Assembly (NCBI RefSeq): GCF_000372485.1
Contig: NZ_AQVA01000001.1
Location: forward strand, 293,129-357,128
Reading direction: 5' to 3'
Length of the DNA stretch: 64,000 bases
DNA from: Oenococcus oeni DSM 20252 = AWRIB129
GTDB taxonomy: Bacteria > Bacillota > Bacilli > Lactobacillales > Lactobacillaceae
Program-made: the position numbers and the translations under genes
The notes under the pieces: generated by a model
Told to the model about the DNA's origin: nothing
Seen by the model: the letters and a program-made list of their open reading frames with translations, nothing else
Databases searched by the model: none
In this document: piece by piece, positions 24,051-33,569 of the stretch
How the letters are laid out: each line of letters opens with the position of its first letter
How positions within the stretch are numbered: the stretch's first letter is position 1

Positions 24051-24885
24051 ATATGGAAAACTCTATTTGGTACCAACGCCGATAGGAAACCTTGATGATA
24101 TGACTATCAGAGCTGTTTCGACGCTGAAAGAAGTTGATTTGATTGCTGCGGAAGATACACGTCATTCAGGAATCCTTCTTCAACACTTCCAAATAAAAAA
24201 AGATTTAATTAGTTTACACGAACATAATTATGCCCAAAGGGTACCGGAATTAGTCGATAAATTGAAAAAAGGTCTCAATATTGCACAGATATCGGATGCT
24301 GGAATGCCTTCGATTTCCGATCCGGGTCATGAGTTGGTTTTAGCGGCAATCCAAAATGGGGTTGATGTAATCAGCCTGCCGGGCGCTTCGGCTGGGATCA
24401 CAGCTTTGATTGCAAGCGGCCTTCCAGCTGATAAATTTACTTTTATTGGCTTTTTATCGAAAAAGGATTCCGAACAGAAAAAACAGTTAGAAGAATTGAT
24501 GCCCTTAGACTCAACTTTAATTTTTTATGAATCTCCATTTCGTGTTGGCAAAACTTTGGAAAATGTTCGTGCAATATTCGGTGAAAAAACCAAGGTTGTT
24601 TTAGCAAGAGAATTAACAAAGAAATTCGAATCCTATTATCGTGGTGATATTACTCAAGCACTGAATTTTATAAAAAGCAATCGTCCGCGAGGAGAATTTG
24701 TTTTATTGATAAAAAAAATTCACGAAGCAATCGTGCCTTCTGATGAGTTAATTGTCGATTTGATCGATGAAAGAATTGCTTCTGGAACGAAACCAATTGA
24801 TGCTATTAAAGCAGTTGCAAAGCTGTTGGGCCTGATTAGAGCCGATGTTTATAAAATTTACCATAAGGAGAAAAACGATGTCTGA
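24022..24885 (+). CDS. rsmI: 16S rRNA 2'-O-ribose methyltransferase (C1402)
   Basis: A 287-residue tetrapyrrole-methylase-fold protein. LYLVPTPIGNLDDMTIRAV near residue 13 and AAEDTRHSG near 44 are the RsmI signature. It methylates the ribose of C1402 in the decoding centre using SAM. An AAGGATGG site lies before the ATG at 24022 inside the end of holB. It overlaps the thioesterase gene by 8 bp. Confidence 0.95.
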   Translation: MEQKSFQTSEYGKLYLVPTPIGNLDDMTIRAVSTLKEVDLIAAEDTRHSGILLQHFQIKKDLISLHEHNYAQRVPELVDKLKKGLNIAQISDAGMPSISDPGHELVLAAIQNGVDVISLPGASAGITALIASGLPADKFTFIGFLSKKDSEQKKQLEELMPLDSTLIFYESPFRVGKTLENVRAIFGEKTKVVLARELTKKFESYYRGDITQALNFIKSNRPRGEFVLLIKKIHEAIVPSDELIVDLIDERIASGTKPIDAIKAVAKLLGLIRADVYKIYHKEKNDV

Positions 24886-25627
24886 AATTTATTCCGAAGA
24901 ACTTTATATTGAGGACTTCTATTGTGATCGAACAGCAAAACTTTCTTTGCCGATGATCACGGAATTGGCAATTTCGGTCAGTTCCAAGCAGACTGTTGAA
25001 ATGGGAATCGGTATGCAGCGTTTGGTCGAAGCTCATCATGGTTGGATCTTATTACAGTATGATATTAAGATTAATCGTCGTCCGAATTTAGGCGAAAAGA
25101 TCAAGATCAGGACTGATCCAAAAAGACATAATCGTTTTTTTGCCTTTCGCGATTTTGATTTTTTCGATCAAGATGGAAATACTTTAATTCATATTGATTC
25201 TTTGTGGGCAATGATTGATTTAAAGCGTCGCCGTCTGGTTAGTATCGACTCTGAATTTGTGGATCCATTAAAAGGCAATCTCGTTGATCGTCTTGAGAGA
25301 CTGGAGAAGCCGGCCGATCTTGATCGAAGTTTCAGCGGAGCTTCAATTTCGGTCGAAGAAATTAAAGCGAATTATTTTGATATCGATACCAATCAACATG
25401 TTAATAATTCCAATTATTTAAAGTTCTTTTTAGTCCCGGTTGCGGAAAATTTTTTGTTGAGGCATGAACCGAAACGAATTTTGATTAAATATGTTAAAGA
25501 GATCCGGCTGAGCCAGTCAGTCGTTTCGATGGCTCAATTTATCGGTCCTTTGCATAGCGTCCATGAAATATCGGATAATTCGCTGATTAATGCTCAAGCT
25601 GAAATTGAGTGGTCGGAAGTTGAGTGA
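24878..25627 (+). CDS. acyl-ACP thioesterase
   Basis: A 249-residue double hot-dog protein of the plant FatA/FatB-like bacterial family. The catalytic region N-x-H-V-N-N-S-N-Y is seen at about 179-187, and DSLWAMID marks the end of the first hot-dog domain. It should release fatty acids from acyl carrier protein. The ATG at 24878 has AAGGAG ahead of it. It is probably co-transcribed with rsmI although the functions are unrelated. Confidence 0.88.
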   Translation: MSEIYSEELYIEDFYCDRTAKLSLPMITELAISVSSKQTVEMGIGMQRLVEAHHGWILLQYDIKINRRPNLGEKIKIRTDPKRHNRFFAFRDFDFFDQDGNTLIHIDSLWAMIDLKRRRLVSIDSEFVDPLKGNLVDRLERLEKPADLDRSFSGASISVEEIKANYFDIDTNQHVNNSNYLKFFLVPVAENFLLRHEPKRILIKYVKEIRLSQSVVSMAQFIGPLHSVHEISDNSLINAQAEIEWSEVE

Positions 25628-25661
25628 TAACATTATCAGAGACAATTAAGGGAGATTGAAA

Positions 25662-26660
25662 ATGAATGTATTAGTTACAGGCGGCGCCGGATATATTGGT
25701 TCTCATACTGTCGATCGTTTGCTTGCTCACGGCGATCGGGTGTCAGTTGTGGATAATCTTTGGACCGGTCATCGCCAAGCGGTTCCGGATCAGGCTAAAT
25801 TTTATGAAGCCGACGTCCGCGATAAAACAGCTCTTAAAAAAATTTTCGATGAGAACGATTTTGATGCAGTCGTTCATTTTGCCGCTTTAACTCAAGTCGG
25901 CGAGTCGATGAAAAAACCACTTTTTTATTTTGACAATAATACTTTCGGTGTGATTTCTTTGCTTGAAGCAATGCGTGATCACAATGTTAAAAAGATCGTT
26001 TTCTCTTCATCCGCTGCGACATATGGAGTTCCAAAACATAACCCGATTACCGAAGATGAAATACAAAAGCCAATTAATCCTTATGGATTGACAAAGCTAC
26101 AGATGGAACAAATTATGGCTTGGTCCGATCAAGCTTATGGAATTAAAGGGGTTGCCCTTCGATATTTCAATGTTGCCGGAGCCAAGGCCGATGGTTCAAT
26201 TGGCGAAGATCACAATCCGGAAACGCATATGATTCCAAATATTTTAATGGTCGCCCAGGGCAAGAAAGATAAAATGGTTATTTTTGGGGATGACTACAAT
26301 ACTCCTGATGGTACAAACGTTCGTGATTACGTACATGTTGTTGATTTGGCAGATGCTCATGTTCTGGCTTTGGAATATTTGCAACGAGAAAATAAATCCA
26401 ATCGTTTCAATTTGGGAACAGAAATGGGCATGTCAAATAAACAATTAATCAGTGCCGCCAAAAAGGTGACTGGAATTGATTTTAAAGTTGAGATTGGCCC
26501 CCGCCGCGCCGGTGATCCGGACGCTTTGGTTGCTAGCCCGAAAAAAGCCAAGGAAGTACTTGGCTGGGATCCTAAATTAAGTAACGTTGAGGATGAAATT
26601 AAATCTGCCTGGAATTGGATGACTAAACATCCAAATGGCTATGATGATAAAGAACAATGA
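25662..26660 (+). CDS. galE: UDP-glucose 4-epimerase
   Basis: A 332-residue short-chain dehydrogenase/reductase-type epimerase interconverting UDP-glucose and UDP-galactose. NAD-binding [11 protein letters not shown] stands at the N-terminus, the SSAATYG substrate region near 120, and the catalytic Tyr-Lys pair is in [11 protein letters not shown]. The ATG at 25662 follows AAGGGAG at 7 bases; a TTG six bases earlier is too close to that site. No other Leloir genes are adjacent, so it more likely serves cell-surface polysaccharide synthesis here (inference). It overlaps tsaB by 4 bp. Confidence 0.93.
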   Translation: MNVLVTGGAGYIGSHTVDRLLAHGDRVSVVDNLWTGHRQAVPDQAKFYEADVRDKTALKKIFDENDFDAVVHFAALTQVGESMKKPLFYFDNNTFGVISLLEAMRDHNVKKIVFSSSAATYGVPKHNPITEDEIQKPINPYGLTKLQMEQIMAWSDQAYGIKGVALRYFNVAGAKADGSIGEDHNPETHMIPNILMVAQGKKDKMVIFGDDYNTPDGTNVRDYVHVVDLADAHVLALEYLQRENKSNRFNLGTEMGMSNKQLISAAKKVTGIDFKVEIGPRRAGDPDALVASPKKAKEVLGWDPKLSNVEDEIKSAWNWMTKHPNGYDDKEQ

Positions 26661-27382
26661 AAATTTTAGCTTTTGATACAAGCGGATCGACGCTGAATGT
26701 CGGTATTTTCGATTCGACAACCGGCCTTTTTTTTGCTCATAATCATGAGCATGATCTGGCCAGAACACATTCGATGAAGATTTTACCGGCTATTTCCGAA
26801 CTCATGAGAAAAGCAGCTTGGGATTACAAAGATTTGGATAGAATAGTGGTAACAGCCGGGCCTGGTTCTTTTACTGGATTAAGGATCGGCGCAACGGTTG
26901 CCAAAATTTTGGCCAGTCAGCTTTCCTGCGATTTGGTGGCGGTTTCAACCCTTTTTGCAATTAGTGATTCAATAAAGCTTACTGCCGGTCAATTGAAAGT
27001 ACCGCTGATTAATGCTCGCAACCATAACGTTTTTGCCGCAGCTTATGATCAGCAGGGAAAAGTTGTAGTTTCTGAAAAACACTGGGTTTTTTCCAAGCTG
27101 CTAAAACAACTGCCAAAGAATAGCTGCTTTGTTTTTGAAGAAGGAAGCGGCGACGAGTTCAAAAATGAAATCAAGGATAATGCTTTTAAATTTGTCGAGC
27201 AGAAATCCAATCGTTTAATCGATCCAAAAGTTCTGGCAAAGTCGGCTTTGTTTTTACCGGTCATTGATCCTGATCACTTTGTTCCCAATTACCTGCGAAA
27301 AACAGCTGCCGAAATGAATTGGGAAGCGAAACATCCGGAAGCGAAGGATGGGGAATATAGCAAATATGTTTCTGAAGTCTAA
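26657..27382 (+). CDS. tsaB: tRNA t6A biosynthesis protein TsaB
   Basis: A 241-residue ASKHA-fold protein without full catalytic residues. [15 protein letters not shown] at the start and [11 protein letters not shown] at about 74-84 are diagnostic. It forms the complex with TsaD and TsaE that transfers threonylcarbamoyl to A37 of ANN-decoding tRNAs. It sits in the usual tsaB-rimI-tsaD order, overlapping galE by 4 bp. Confidence 0.94.
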   Translation: MKILAFDTSGSTLNVGIFDSTTGLFFAHNHEHDLARTHSMKILPAISELMRKAAWDYKDLDRIVVTAGPGSFTGLRIGATVAKILASQLSCDLVAVSTLFAISDSIKLTAGQLKVPLINARNHNVFAAAYDQQGKVVVSEKHWVFSKLLKQLPKNSCFVFEEGSGDEFKNEIKDNAFKFVEQKSNRLIDPKVLAKSALFLPVIDPDHFVPNYLRKTAAEMNWEAKHPEAKDGEYSKYVSEV

Positions 27383-27881
27383 AAAAATCGAGGGTTTTAG
27401 CGAACGACGGATCGAGATTGCCAACACACAAATTTTGATTCGCCAGGTCGATTTGGAAGATACGAAAAAATTAGTCGCGATTGAAGAGGCTGTTTATACC
27501 GGCTCCGCCCCTTGGAATCAATTTGCTTTTGTTTCGGAAATCAATCAAGGCCGCGGCAATTTGTATTTGTCGGCCAATGTTGGTGGACAGGCGATTGCTT
27601 TCATTGGTATCTCTTATCGCAAACGGCAACATGATTTGCACATTACGAATATTGCCGTGCTGCCGATTTGGCAAAACAAAGGACTTGGCAGTTACTTGAT
27701 TAAGTTTGCCGGGCAATTGGTTAAAGAAAACAATCTGGGAATTCTGTCTTTGGAAGTTCGCCGTTCAAATAGAAAAGCGCGTAAGCTTTATGAAACGCTC
27801 GGTTTTAAAGAGATACAGGAATTGCCCAGTTATTACGATGATGATCATGAGGATGCAATTGAGATGGAATGGTGCTTATGA
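27366..27881 (+). CDS. rimI: ribosomal protein S18 alanine N-acetyltransferase
   Basis: A GNAT acetyltransferase of about 171 residues with the acetyl-CoA loop [17 protein letters not shown] (Q-x-x-G-x-G) and the C-terminal [15 protein letters not shown] motif typical of RimI. Two starts are possible: ATG 27366, with GGGGAA ten bases before, and ATG 27348, with GAAGG immediately adjacent; I prefer 27366. It overlaps tsaB at one end and tsaD at the other. Confidence 0.9.
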   Translation: MFLKSKKIEGFSERRIEIANTQILIRQVDLEDTKKLVAIEEAVYTGSAPWNQFAFVSEINQGRGNLYLSANVGGQAIAFIGISYRKRQHDLHITNIAVLPIWQNKGLGSYLIKFAGQLVKENNLGILSLEVRRSNRKARKLYETLGFKEIQELPSYYDDDHEDAIEMEWCL

Positions 27882-28903
27882 ATGAGAAAACAGATGATAT
27901 AATATTAGCCTTTGAATCTTCAGCCGATGAAACGAGTGCGGCAGTTGTTAAAAACGGTAATACAATTCTCAGCAATGTTGTCGCCACTCAAATTGCCAGC
28001 CACCAAAGGTTTGGTGGAATCGTTCCCGAAGTTGCCAGCCGCCATCATCTAGAATGGATCAATCGCGTAACGGAAGAAGCTTTGACAAAAGCCGGTATTA
28101 ATGATCCTGAACGGCAATTGTCCGCGGTGGCAGCAACTTACGGTCCTGGTTTAGTTGGATCTTTATTGGTTGGTCTGATGGCAGGGAAAACATTTGCTAT
28201 GGTCCATCATTTACCTTTTATTGCCGTTAACCATTTAGCCGGGCACATCAGTGCAGCCAACTTTGTCAAAGCAACGGTTTATCCGGCATTGGCAATTATG
28301 GTTTCCGGAGGTCATACGGAATTACTTTGGATGGAAAAAGAGAATACTTTTCAAATCATCGGTACAACGCTTGATGATGCTGCCGGCGAAGCATTTGATA
28401 AAGTTGGTCGGATTCTTGGCCTTAAATATCCAGCTGGCAAAGAAATTCAAGAAATGGCTGGTCACGGTAAGGCTGTTATTAAATTTCCAATTGCACATAC
28501 CGAAGACGATTTTGATTTTTCTTTTTCCGGTTTGAAATCATCTGTATTAAACTACGTTCACCATCACGAACAGGTCTCAGAAGAATTCAATAGGAACGAT
28601 GTTGCTGCAAGTTTTCAAAAAGCAGTCGTTGAAGCAATTACCGAAAAGAGTAGATTGGCAATTGAAAAGTTTCAACCAAAGCAGCTATTGCTCGGTGGCG
28701 GCGTTGCTGCCAACTTGGCTTTACGAACTGCTTTTGAAAATTTATCGAAAGAATATAAAATTGAACTTACGGAAGCACCGATTAAATTATCCGGTGATAA
28801 TGCAGCAATGATCGGTGCAGCTGCTTATCTTAATTACAAACAGAGATTATTTGCACCACTTGATTTGAATGTTGATCCATCTTTAAATTTTGCAAGAATG
28901 TGA
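27878..28903 (+). CDS. tsaD: tRNA N6-adenosine threonylcarbamoyltransferase TsaD
   Basis: A 341-residue Kae1/TsaD protein, the catalytic subunit of t6A synthesis. The metal-binding pair is intact in NHLAGH (His119 and His123), with the N-terminal [14 protein letters not shown] and C-terminal [11 protein letters not shown] motifs. The ATG at 27878 makes a 4-bp ATGA overlap with rimI; another in-frame ATG lies 9 bases upstream. The stop codon is part of the palindrome that precedes rex. Confidence 0.96.
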   Translation: MNEKTDDIILAFESSADETSAAVVKNGNTILSNVVATQIASHQRFGGIVPEVASRHHLEWINRVTEEALTKAGINDPERQLSAVAATYGPGLVGSLLVGLMAGKTFAMVHHLPFIAVNHLAGHISAANFVKATVYPALAIMVSGGHTELLWMEKENTFQIIGTTLDDAAGEAFDKVGRILGLKYPAGKEIQEMAGHGKAVIKFPIAHTEDDFDFSFSGLKSSVLNYVHHHEQVSEEFNRNDVAASFQKAVVEAITEKSRLAIEKFQPKQLLLGGGVAANLALRTAFENLSKEYKIELTEAPIKLSGDNAAMIGAAAYLNYKQRLFAPLDLNVDPSLNFARM

Positions 28904-28923
28904 GCATTTCACAATTTTTGTGA
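28899..28923. promoter_or_regulatory. Rex-operator-like palindromes upstream of rex
   Basis: TGTGA (28899-28903) and TCACA (28909-28913) form an inverted repeat, and TCACAA with TTGTGA (ending at 28923) forms a second one sharing the middle arm. Rex sites have TTGTGAA..TTCACAA with a slightly longer spacer, so the match is good in the arms and one base short in spacing. Two -10-like boxes lie 20-25 bp downstream. Autoregulation of rex by NADH/NAD state is the likely meaning. Confidence 0.5.
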
Positions 28924-28986
28924 TCTTTTTATCTAATTCGTTTACAATTAATATATCTTAGGTCAATGAAAGGATTTGAATATACT

Positions 28987-29652
28987 ATGACTGCTGATAC
29001 ACAGATACCACGCGCAACCGCTCAACGTTTGCCGATTTATTATTATTATTTATCCTCGCTGCATGAAGCAGGCATAAAGCGGATCAATTCAACAGAAATT
29101 TCCGAGGCGATCAAATTTGACGCAGCCACGGTTCGTCGTGATTTTTCTTATTTTGGAGCTCTTGGAAAGCGTGGATTCGGTTATGATGTTTCGGCTTTGC
29201 TGGATTTCTTTAGCAAGGTTTTGTCTCAGGACAAGCTTAATAAAGTTGCCGTGGTCGGAACTGGTAATTTAGGCCAAGCTTTGATGAAATACAACTTTGT
29301 TCATTCAAGCAACATTCAGATTGTAATGGGATTTGATGTCGATCCAAAGAAAAAGGAACTGAAGATCGATAATGAAAAGGGTGAAACGATCCCGGTCTAT
29401 TCGATTGGCGATTTAAAAAGCGAATTAAATAAAGAAAATGTTACGATTGCAATTCTGACGGTTCCCGGAAAATCCGCCCAGGAAGTTACCGACCAATTGG
29501 TTGATGCCGGTATTAAGGGCATTCTAAACTTCTCTCCGATTAGAATCACGGTTCCAAATAGTGTCAGGGTCCAGAATGTTGATTTAACGACCGGGATGCA
29601 GACTTTGATTTATTTCGTTGATAATTTTGAAAACATTAAAAGTGCCAAATAG
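28987..29652 (+). CDS. rex: redox-sensing transcriptional repressor Rex
   Basis: A protein of about 221 residues with the Rex N-terminal winged helix ([15 protein letters not shown], then the recognition part [11 protein letters not shown]) and a Rossmann domain with [11 protein letters not shown] for NAD(H). It represses fermentation and NAD-regenerating genes when NADH is low. The ATG at 28987 fits the usual Rex N-terminus; ATG 28966 is an alternative 7 codons earlier. It is followed by its own terminator, which overlaps the groESL operator. Confidence 0.95.
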   Translation: MTADTQIPRATAQRLPIYYYYLSSLHEAGIKRINSTEISEAIKFDAATVRRDFSYFGALGKRGFGYDVSALLDFFSKVLSQDKLNKVAVVGTGNLGQALMKYNFVHSSNIQIVMGFDVDPKKKELKIDNEKGETIPVYSIGDLKSELNKENVTIAILTVPGKSAQEVTDQLVDAGIKGILNFSPIRITVPNSVRVQNVDLTTGMQTLIYFVDNFENIKSAK

Positions 29653-29672
29653 GCATTATTCAATTTAATTTT

Positions 29673-29710
29673 AAAAAGGTCAGACTTTGTCAAAAAGTTT
29701 GACCTTTTTT
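29673..29710 (+). terminator. terminator of rex, overlapping CtsR sites
   Basis: AAAAAGGTCA (29673-29682) pairs with TGACCTTTTT (29700-29709), with further pairing of ACTT and AAGT inside. A T-run is part of the distal arm. Both arms are built from the heptads of the CtsR sites described separately. Confidence 0.8.
29678..29694 (+). promoter_or_regulatory. second, degenerate CtsR half-matching site
   Basis: GGTCAGACTTTGTCAAA has the same 7-3-7 spacing as a CtsR box, in the opposite orientation to the exact site, with one mismatch per heptad. It may be a weaker second operator or simply a by-product of the terminator stem. Confidence 0.4.
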
Positions 29711-29714
29711 GACC
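29698..29714 (-). promoter_or_regulatory. CtsR operator of groESL
   Basis: Read on the - strand the sequence is GGTCAAAAAAGGTCAAA, an exact match to the CtsR direct repeat (two GGTCAAA heptads, 3-nt spacer). It overlaps the -35 region of the groES promoter, as expected for repression. CtsR rather than HrcA control of chaperones is known for O. oeni, and no CIRCE inverted repeat is present before groES. Confidence 0.9.
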
Positions 29715-29728
29715 AATTGCGTTATAAT
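29699..29728 (+). promoter_or_regulatory. groESL promoter
   Basis: TTGACC (29699-29704) and a perfect TATAAT (29723-29728) are 18 bp apart, which is a vegetative promoter. The -35 box is inside the CtsR operator. Confidence 0.8.
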
Positions 29729-29764
29729 TTTACGCGGAACAAATTAAAAGGAGGTTTTACATAC

Positions 29765-30040
29765 ATGATCAAACCATTAGGCGATCGAATTGTTCTTAGT
29801 ATTGACCAACCTGAAGAAGAAAAGGTTGGCGGAATTTTAATTGCAAATAATGCCAAAGAAAAACCAGTGATGGGTTCTGTTGTGGCAATTTCGGAGACAA
29901 GTGTTGGAGATTCAAAAGCTCCCAAGTCTGTTAAAGTCGGCGATAAAGTTATGTTTGATAAATATGCCGGTTCTCAAGTTACGATCGACGGGGAAGATTA
30001 CCTCATTGTTCACGAAAAAGATATTTTGGGGGTATTGTAA
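29765..30040 (+). CDS. groES: co-chaperonin GroES
   Basis: A 91-residue GroES beginning MIKPLGDRIVL, with a mobile loop (about 17-33) and the C-terminal EKDILGVL. It caps GroEL during folding. The ATG at 29765 is preferred because a perfect AAAGGAGG lies before it; the open frame upstream runs through the promoter and is not coding. groEL follows after 3 bp. Confidence 0.97.
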   Translation: MIKPLGDRIVLSIDQPEEEKVGGILIANNAKEKPVMGSVVAISETSVGDSKAPKSVKVGDKVMFDKYAGSQVTIDGEDYLIVHEKDILGVL

Positions 30041-31678
<1,638 letters not shown>

Positions 31679-31747
31679 AATTCTCTATTTTTAATTAAGT
31701 TTTTTAATGATAGTAAAGTTAATTGAATAAATTTAAATTACTGTTTT

Positions 31748-31776
31748 AAATCCTGATTTCGATCAGGATTTTTTTG
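31748..31776 (+). terminator. intrinsic terminator of groESL
   Basis: AAATCCTGAT (31748-31757) pairs with ATCAGGATTT (31762-31771) around a TTCG tetraloop, then a T-run. Confidence 0.93.
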
Positions 31777-31828
31777 TTACTCTTAATAACGCGCGCTCGC
31801 GTATAGAACAAAAAATTGGAGGAATTAT

Positions 31829-32599
31829 ATGGAGCAACAACATACTTTTAAAGATTTATTTAAACCATCTTGGTACATTCACCAAATGTCTGGTTGGTCA
31901 ACATCGTCATACATACTCTTGCTATTTGGCTATCTTTTTATTGCATGGCAAACATTTAGCGCACCCTTGAACGCAATTGCAATTTGGACTTTTGTAGCCG
32001 CTATTTTAGGCTTCACTACAACACTTGCAATTACGAATACACGTCCCTTAAATGGAGTTTTTGGGTTGATTTCCGCATTAATTTATATTGTGGTTGCAAT
32101 CCACGCTAAAAACCCTTCTGATGCGATTCTTCAGGGAGTTTATATTGTTCTACTTGACATACCTGTTTTGATTTCACCAAATTGGGCGATTGATGTTGAA
32201 AAGAAAGTACGCAAGATTTCCGAAGTCGGAGCTCGTAATGAGAAACATGATTCGTCTTATTGGTACAAAATGTTTTCAGTGGTTTTCTTTGCAGCTTGGA
32301 TTGTCTTATATTTCTTTGAGATTTATATTACCAAGACACCTCGCCCGATTATCGATTCGTTCACTGCGGCGATCGGAATAACTGGAGCACTTTTAACAAC
32401 TTTGCGTTTTTCAGAGTCTTATTACTTTTGGATTATTCAGGGAGCGGCCCAAGTTGCATTGTGGGGAGTTACTGCTGTTCAAGGAGATGCCTCACTGGTC
32501 CTCTTCTTCACTTACATGCTTTATTTGGCCAATGATGCCGTTGCATTGCTGGACAAAAAAATAGCTTGGTTCCACCATACGGTTAAAACAAGCAATTGA
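31829..32599 (+). CDS. pnuC: nicotinamide riboside/mononucleotide transporter PnuC
   Basis: A 256-residue membrane protein with about 7 hydrophobic segments. The C-terminal part with LRFSESYYFWIIQGAAQVALW and MLYLANDAVALL fits PnuC transporters, which take up nicotinamide riboside for NAD synthesis. Many lactic acid bacteria cannot make NAD de novo, which agrees with this role. The TTGGAGG site precedes the ATG. It is a single gene between the groEL terminator and its own. An ACGCG/CGCGT hairpin lies about 30 bp upstream; no NiaR site was recognised. Confidence 0.85.
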   Translation: MEQQHTFKDLFKPSWYIHQMSGWSTSSYILLLFGYLFIAWQTFSAPLNAIAIWTFVAAILGFTTTLAITNTRPLNGVFGLISALIYIVVAIHAKNPSDAILQGVYIVLLDIPVLISPNWAIDVEKKVRKISEVGARNEKHDSSYWYKMFSVVFFAAWIVLYFFEIYITKTPRPIIDSFTAAIGITGALLTTLRFSESYYFWIIQGAAQVALWGVTAVQGDASLVLFFTYMLYLANDAVALLDKKIAWFHHTVKTSN

Positions 32600-32606
32600 A
32601 AAAACT

Positions 32607-32631
32607 AAGAAGCCGAAGGGCTTCTTTTTTT
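32607..32631 (+). terminator. intrinsic terminator of pnuC
   Basis: AAGAAGCC pairs with GGCTTCTT around GAAG, then a T-run. It faces the rpsD terminator at 32643-32671. Confidence 0.9.
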
Positions 32632-32642
32632 GTATATTTTTG

Positions 32643-32671
32643 TAAAAAAAAGAACCACCATCAGGTGATTC
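32643..32671 (-). terminator. intrinsic terminator of rpsD
   Basis: On the - strand GAATCACC (32671-32664) pairs with GGTGGTTC (32659-32652) around TGAT, followed by eight T (32650-32643). Confidence 0.9.
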
Positions 32672-32683
32672 TTAATTAATAAA

Positions 32684-33298
32684 TTAACCAAGACGGTTGT
32701 AATATTCAACGATTAGAGATTCGTTAATATCAGCACCAAGTTCTTCACGTTCTGGATAACGAGTTAACTTTCCTTCCAGCTTATCTGCATCGAACTCAAC
32801 AAAGGGAGTGTTGTTCAATGAAGCCTCTACCGAGTTAAGGATTGGAACGATTTTCTTTGAACGTTCGCGAACAGAAATGATCTGTCCAGGCTTAACCTCA
32901 TAAGAAGGAATCGTTACTCGTTTTCCATCGACAAGAATGTGTCCGTGATTTACTAGTTGACGAGCCTGTGGGCGGGTAGACGCTAGTCCAAGACGGAAAA
33001 CAACTGAATCCAAACGTGTCTCAAGTAAAATAAAGAAGTTGGTACCGTGCAAACCCTTGCGGATTTTGCCGGCTTTTAAGAATAAATTATGGAATTGGCG
33101 TTCTGACAATCCATAAGTAAAACGAAGCTTTTGTTTCTCACGCAATTGCGTGGCATATTCTGATAATTTTGGACGACGTCCGGTATTTCCATGATCACCG
33201 GGAGCGTAAGGGCGTCTTGCTAATTCCTTGCCGCTTCCAGAAAGAGAAATACCGAGACGACGGCTTAAACGCCATTTTGGTCCGGTATAACGTGACAT
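32684..33298 (-). CDS. rpsD: 30S ribosomal protein S4
   Basis: A 204-residue S4, the only gene on the - strand in the window. S4 is a primary 16S rRNA-binding protein that nucleates small-subunit assembly. It starts [19 protein letters not shown], lacks the zinc-ribbon cysteines of the other S4 type, and has the S4 domain ([27 protein letters not shown]). The ATG at 33298 has GGAG 7 bases before; the frame is open further upstream but not S4-like. As in Bacillus it stands alone and is probably autoregulated through its leader. Confidence 0.97.
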   Translation of the reverse strand: MSRYTGPKWRLSRRLGISLSGSGKELARRPYAPGDHGNTGRRPKLSEYATQLREKQKLRFTYGLSERQFHNLFLKAGKIRKGLHGTNFFILLETRLDSVVFRLGLASTRPQARQLVNHGHILVDGKRVTIPSYEVKPGQIISVRERSKKIVPILNSVEASLNNTPFVEFDADKLEGKLTRYPEREELGADINESLIVEYYNRLG

Positions 33299-33480
33299 AT
33301 ATTCTCCATTCTGTTGTAAATGGGCCAAGCCAAGATTCGTGCAAATCGACTTCGGTCTAACAGCTTGCCTACTCAAAGATTTGCTTTGAAATCGATTTGT
33401 TGACGAGCTTCCTGCTTGACTGCTGTAAACAACCATTCCATAATACGCGCTCAATGGCTGAAAAGCAAGCATGAGGACTG
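33299..33480 (-). ncRNA. structured leader of rpsD, candidate S4-binding region
   Basis: About 180 nt precede the rpsD start, unusually long here. Segments such as AAATCGATTT and a later CGATTT, and AGCTTG/CAAGCT-type pairs, could form the multi-helix fold that S4 binds in Firmicutes. A GTTCG/CGAAC hairpin lies at its upstream edge (33486-33503). I could not verify a pseudoknot. Confidence 0.4.
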
Positions 33481-33531
33481 GCTATGTTCGTATTAAAGCG
33501 AACTATATTTTAAGAAAAGCTGATGTTGCTT

Positions 33532-33558
33532 TTGACTTGCCTCCATAAGACATAAAAT
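33532..33558 (+). promoter_or_regulatory. candidate promoter of ezrA
   Basis: TTGACT (33532-33537) and TAAAAT (33553-33558) are 15 bp apart, shorter than ideal. Transcription would start about 5 nt before the ezrA ATG. Confidence 0.35.
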
Positions 33559-33569
33559 AGTAAGCAGCT

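Noticed and set aside
29653..29764. CIRCE element (HrcA operator) before groES
   Set aside because: No TTAGCACTC inverted repeat is present; an exact CtsR box is found instead.
33299..33472. N-terminal extension of rpsD to 33472
   Set aside because: S4 proteins begin at MSRYTGPK; the extra 58 codons are unlike any S4 and cover the structured leader.
33486..33503. LexA-like site upstream of rpsD
   Set aside because: The halves are in the order GTTCG then CGAAC with an 8-bp gap, the reverse of an SOS box; it is more simply a hairpin.
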